Positions 2,911 through 5,693 of a DNA stretch of 5,693 nucleotides are shown here, in pieces. Every line of letters starts with the position of its first letter. The first letter of the stretch is position 1. Made by a program: the position numbers and the translations under genes. Below the pieces are notes generated by a model. It did no database searches. It saw only the letters and a program-made list of their open reading frames with translations, and had not been told where the DNA came from. Location: positions 1 through 5,693 of the forward strand of contig CAIXUF010001192.1 of assembly GCA_903922535.1 (NCBI GenBank), given 5' to 3'. This DNA is from Candidatus Hydrogenedentota bacterium (lineage in GTDB: Bacteria; Hydrogenedentota; Hydrogenedentia; Hydrogenedentiales; CAITNO01).

Positions 2911-5693
2911 ATGAAGAACATGCTGGATCGCATCCACAAACCGGCGATCGTATCCGGCGCCCGAGGTGAGGCGGGCAAGCAAGAGAAGTTCGCCCATCAG
3001 GTCCCGGAAAATAACTTTACGCACGCCATGAAGGCGATGCCATGCGGATTTCACGGACCGGCTTCCATTTTGGGAAGTGCTTTGCCGGAATCGGGATTTG
3101 CCAAAGTGGCTTTTCTGGCGCTCATGGGTCTCGTGGTATGGGGTCTCGGCGGGGCAGTCTTTCTCCAAGCGCATCCGCCACGTCCCCTGTCAGCAGCCAG
3201 ACTCAACGCTAATTCAGCATTTCCTGTGGCATTCGCGGCCGACAACACGGCGTTGGCCGCGCTCCTTTCGGGTGCCGTCGTGCAGTCGCAATCTTCCTGC
3301 AGCGACATTCGCAACGACGTGACCATTACCCCCAATCCCTGCCCGGTGGACACGGACTTTCGCATCGACCTCCAGGCGTACCGCGTTTCCGACAGTGCGC
3401 CTTTGCGGATCAACGGGGCCGCCTACTACTTCCGGCCCGCCACCGTTGCCGCCTATCGTTCGTGGCGGGCAGGCTTTACATCCCAAAAACCGCCACCCAA
3501 CGTGTATGCCGTGAACATGGTGGCCCCTCCCGCCGTGGGCTGGCTCGACTTCCCCGGCGACACCCGCATGTCCACACCAGGCAAGTTCGAACTGATCATT
3601 GAATTGAGCGTGACCGCCCGTGACGGCACGGCCACCTTCGTGTGCACCAACGGAGACGCGCAATTCATCCAGATAGCAGGCATCCCGGACACGACACCGC
3701 CGACGGTGACGATTGACCAGGCGGATGCACAGGCGGACCCAACCAACACGTCCCCCGTCAATTTCACGGTGGTGTTCAGCGAGGCCATCGACCCGGCGAC
3801 CTTTTCAAGCGCCGACGTCACTGTCACCGGCACGGCAGCCGGGAAAATGTCCGTGGTGCTGACCACGACGGACAACATCACGTGGAATGCGGCGGTTTCG
3901 GGGATGACCACAGGCGGAACCGTGATGGTCAACATCCCGGCCGGCGCCGTGGCGGATCCGACCGGAAACACAAACGTGGCCCCCTCGACAAGCACCGACA
4001 ATCTCGTACTGCTCGAATCGCCCATTGTCGCGGCCGTGCCCAATGTGACGGGACAGGTTCAGTCTGCGGCAGACAATGCGCTCACCGCCACAAATCTGAC
4101 CACCGGAACCGTTGCCCAAGAGTGCAGCAACACCGTGGCGTCCGGACTTGTCAGCGGCCAGGACCCGGCGGCGGGCACCATGGCGCCTGTCGGCAGTGCG
4201 GTGACCCTTGTGGTTTCGACCGGATTGTGCAACGAGACCGTGCCTGACCTGTTGGGTCACACCCAGACAGAGGCCGCGGCAACCATCACAGATGCGGAAT
4301 TCACCGTAGGCACAATCACGCAAGAATGCAGCAACACCGTTGCGGCAGGGAAGGTCCAAAGTCAGAACCCGGCGGCGGGCCAGCAGGCATTGTTTGGCAG
4401 TCCCATCACGCTGGTGCTATCGACAGGACTGTGTTATGTGAGCGTGCCCAACGTGATCGATCAGACCCAGGCCGCGGCAAACACAACCCTCACCGCCGCA
4501 GGGCTCTCCATGGCCACAGCCACACAGGAGTGCAGCAACACCGTCGCGGCGGGGAAGGTGCTAAGCCAGAGCCCGGCACCGGACGCGCTGGCCCCGTTTG
4601 GAACGGCGGTGACCCTGGCGCTGTCAACAGGACTGTGCAATGTGACCGTGCCCGACGCGGTCGGAAAGACCCAGGCGGTGGCGGGCGCCGCCATCACCGC
4701 CGCAGGGCTCTCCGTGGGCACAATCACCCAGGAGTGCAGTAACACCGTCGCGGCGGGAAAGGTGCTAAGTCAGAACCCGGCGGCGGGGCAGCAGGCGCCC
4801 TTTGGAAGCACGGTAAGCCTGGTAATGTCCACAGGGCCGTGCAATGTGGACGTGCCCAACATGGTCGGTCAGACCCAGGCAGAGGCGGGTGCTTCGCTTG
4901 CCACCGCCAATATGCATGCCGGGACGGTGACCAGGCAGTGCAGCGACGCGGTGTTGAGGGACAGAGTCATGGGCCAGGTCCCGGAGGCGGGCGTACAGGC
5001 TCCCTTTGGCGCCATCGTGGCCTTGGTGGTGTCGCTGGGTCCCTGCAATCCTTCAGTGACGAACGTTGTGGGGCAGACTCAGGCGGTGGCTGAAGATGCA
5101 ATCACCGCCGCAAATCTGACCAGCGGAGCCGTAACGCGGCAGTGCAGCGACACCATCGCTGACGGCCTGGTCGTCAGCCAGACTCCCGAAGCGGGGCAAC
5201 AGGTGGCAGTCGGGACAGCGGTGGCTTTTGTGGTGTCCACCGGGACCTGTAATCCGACTGTGCCCGATTTGGCGCACCTTGCGCAGATGGCCGCAAGTAT
5301 GCGGCTTAGCGCGGCGAATCTGACCACCGGAACAGTGACGCAGCAGTGCAGCAATACTGTGGGGGCCGGTTTGGTCATGAGCCAGAGCCCTGCCGCAGGC
5401 ACCCAGGCGCCTACCGGAAGTGCCGTGTCGCTGACTGTGTCCACGGGTCTGTGCGCGGGTCCTCCGCCGACCGAAACGGCATTGTGTGACCTCCTTTCCC
5501 AAACATTTGATGCCGTGGACGGTGATGGAGATGGTCAGGTCAGTTATGCGGAGGCCCTAGCCTCACTACCCGGCCTGACTCAAGAACTGTTCAGTGTGGT
5601 TGATTCGGACGGGGATGGCTGGATCAGCCGCTCAGAGGCCGGGCTGGACCACAGCGGCAGTGGCTGCGCGGCATGCCCCGGCGGCAAAGGCTC
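2911..5693 (+). CDS. Large membrane-anchored or secreted surface protein: Ig-like domain, seven PASTA repeats, EF-hand pair (3' end outside window)
   Basis: The frame stays open for 927 codons to the window edge, with no stop. In order: a charged N-terminal region (1-65); a hydrophobic segment about 66-87, either a signal anchor or a long-leader signal peptide; a low-complexity stretch to about 129; an unrecognised domain at about 130-256 with Cys at 130, 144 and 245; a bacterial Ig-like domain (about 259-370; TPPTVTIDQ, PVNFTVVFSEAIDP, IPAGAVADPTGN); seven PASTA repeats (376-848); two EF-hand loops (870-881 and 898-909); and the start of a Gly/Cys tail (SGCAACPGGKG). PASTA domains are best known from Ser/Thr kinases and penicillin-binding proteins, where some bind muropeptides or beta-lactams. 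No kinase or transpeptidase is present here, so the array more likely acts as a stiff, disulfide-braced stalk or as an adhesion or glycan-binding module outside the cell. Calcium binding at the EF-hands is very likely. The cellular role is unknown. The start is set by GGAGG seven bases upstream. Confidence 0.92.
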   Translation, partial: MKNMLDRIHKPAIVSGARGEAGKQEKFAHQVPENNFTHAMKAMPCGFHGPASILGSALPESGFAKVAFLALMGLVVWGLGGAVFLQAHPPRPLSAARLNANSAFPVAFAADNTALAALLSGAVVQSQSSCSDIRNDVTITPNPCPVDTDFRIDLQAYRVSDSAPLRINGAAYYFRPATVAAYRSWRAGFTSQKPPPNVYAVNMVAPPAVGWLDFPGDTRMSTPGKFELIIELSVTARDGTATFVCTNGDAQFIQIAGIPDTTPPTVTIDQADAQADPTNTSPVNFTVVFSEAIDPATFSSADVTVTGTAAGKMSVVLTTTDNITWNAAVSGMTTGGTVMVNIPAGAVADPTGNTNVAPSTSTDNLVLLESPIVAAVPNVTGQVQSAADNALTATNLTTGTVAQECSNTVASGLVSGQDPAAGTMAPVGSAVTLVVSTGLCNETVPDLLGHTQTEAAATITDAEFTVGTITQECSNTVAAGKVQSQNPAAGQQALFGSPITLVLSTGLCYVSVPNVIDQTQAAANTTLTAAGLSMATATQECSNTVAAGKVLSQSPAPDALAPFGTAVTLALSTGLCNVTVPDAVGKTQAVAGAAITAAGLSVGTITQECSNTVAAGKVLSQNPAAGQQAPFGSTVSLVMSTGPCNVDVPNMVGQTQAEAGASLATANMHAGTVTRQCSDAVLRDRVMGQVPEAGVQAPFGAIVALVVSLGPCNPSVTNVVGQTQAVAEDAITAANLTSGAVTRQCSDTIADGLVVSQTPEAGQQVAVGTAVAFVVSTGTCNPTVPDLAHLAQMAASMRLSAANLTTGTVTQQCSNTVGAGLVMSQSPAAGTQAPTGSAVSLTVSTGLCAGPPPTETALCDLLSQTFDAVDGDGDGQVSYAEALASLPGLTQELFSVVDSDGDGWISRSEAGLDHSGSGCAACPGGKG
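3106..3171 (+). other. Membrane segment of the PASTA surface protein
   Basis: Residues 66-87 (VAFLALMGLVVWGLGGAVFLQA) are uncharged and hydrophobic, and the preceding residue is Lys65. The positive residues before it and the secreted-type domains after it indicate that the N-terminus is cytoplasmic and the rest extracytoplasmic. A possible signal peptidase site follows AFAA (107-110), about 20 residues further on. That is far from the hydrophobic core, so an uncleaved anchor is as likely as cleavage. Confidence 0.7.
3685..4020 (+). other. Bacterial Ig-like domain of the PASTA surface protein
   Basis: Residues about 259-370 follow the pattern of a common secreted bacterial Ig-like module: a TPPTVTI opening, ADPTNTSPVNFTVVFSE, a DVTVTGTA strand, a VSGMTTGGTVMVNIPAGAV block, then DPTGN and a closing STSTDN strand. 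The module occurs in large adhesins and exported multidomain proteins, where it usually acts as a spacer. One copy is present, directly before the first PASTA repeat. Confidence 0.75.
4036..5454 (+). repeat. Seven in-frame tandem PASTA repeats, period 204 bases (68 residues)
   Basis: The units begin at 4036, 4240, 4444, 4648, 4852, 5056 and 5260. Each opens with a VPxxxGxTQ-like motif (VTNVVGQ in the sixth, VPDLAHL in the seventh) and continues with an alanine-rich helix, a GTVTQ(E/Q)CS(N/D) strand and turn, a VxSQxPxAG block and a closing (L/V)xxSTGxC strand. This is the alpha-beta-beta-beta order of PASTA domains. The period is exactly 68 residues in all six intervals, with no insertion or deletion. 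Every unit has two cysteines 35 residues apart (405/440, 473/508, 541/576, 609/644, 677/712, 745/780, 813/848), probably an intradomain disulfide. Units 2-4 are the most alike and unit 5 the most diverged. Confidence 0.93.
5518..5637 (+). other. Pair of canonical EF-hand calcium loops
   Basis: Loop 1 is DGDGDGQVSYAE (residues 870-881) and loop 2 is DSDGDGWISRSE (898-909). Each has Asp at positions 1, 3 and 5, Gly at 6, a branched hydrophobic residue at 8 and Glu at 12, so both should bind calcium. They are 28 residues apart, and hydrophobic helices (ALCDLLSQTFDAV, TQELFSVV) precede each loop. The spacing is closer to a compact EF-hand pair than to a dockerin, whose loops end in Asp and contain Asn. 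I favour EF-hand, but a cohesin-binding role is not excluded. Confidence 0.88.

Noticed and set aside
3453..4359. Overlapping minus-strand frames of 196 and 184 codons in the surface-protein gene
   Set aside because: They are shadows of the plus-strand Ig-like and first PASTA domains. The plus strand has regular domains and they have none.
4326..5093. Gly/Arg/His-rich plus-strand frames and minus-strand frames across the PASTA array
   Set aside because: Their apparent internal repetition only reflects the 204-base period of the PASTA units read in the wrong frame.
4036..5454. CRISPR array or non-coding satellite as an explanation of the periodic DNA
   Set aside because: The 204-base units are fully coding, stay in frame, diverge mostly as protein repeats do, and have no short identical repeats with unique spacers.
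2911..5693. PknB-type serine/threonine kinase or penicillin-binding protein
   Set aside because: PASTA repeats suggest these families, but no kinase motifs (HRD, DFG) and no transpeptidase motifs (SxxK, KTG) occur in the frame. The N-terminal 370 residues are a membrane segment, an unknown domain and an Ig-like domain.

Overview
The window reads as GC-rich bacterial chromosomal DNA with three protein-coding genes and two gene-free spacers of about 260-270 bases. The phylum is an inference. A Tat-type lipoprotein with a right-handed beta-helix and a '(D)PVxGDD-NDG' entry motif, next to a large secreted PASTA / Ig-like / EF-hand protein ending in a Cys-Gly-rich tail, is typical of the Planctomycetota-Verrucomicrobiota-Lentisphaerota-Hydrogenedentota range. 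The Cys-containing PASTA repeats followed by an EF-hand pair and a Cys motif remind me most of Candidatus Hydrogenedentota. I could not run a search to confirm this.

Layout. Bases 1-128 hold the downstream flank of the first gene, with one inverted repeat. Bases 129-935 (minus strand) encode TrmO, the SAM-dependent tRNA t6A37 methyltransferase, a housekeeping gene. Bases 936-1204 are a divergent intergenic region with a weak sigma70-like promoter candidate for the next gene. Bases 1205-2653 (plus) encode a 482-residue exported beta-helix lipoprotein, possibly a polysaccharide lyase or a carbohydrate-binding surface protein. Bases 2654-2910 hold a hairpin just after that gene, a weak promoter candidate and a longer stem-loop in the presumed leader of the third gene. 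From 2911 to the window edge runs one uninterrupted reading frame of at least 927 codons. It encodes a surface protein with an N-terminal membrane segment, an unrecognised Cys-containing domain, one bacterial Ig-like domain, seven PASTA repeats with an exact 68-residue period, two canonical EF-hand calcium loops and the beginning of a Cys/Gly-rich C-terminal tail. Its stop codon is outside the window.

How the genes relate. TrmO is transcribed away from the other two and is probably unrelated to them. The two plus-strand genes both encode exported proteins, but 257 bases with a hairpin and a promoter candidate separate them, so they may be separate transcription units. I see no transposase, tRNA, rRNA, CRISPR array or phage gene, and no multi-gene defence or biosynthetic system. 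The most distinctive object is the third protein: a PASTA array with no kinase or transpeptidase, and with a conserved pair of cysteines in every repeat.
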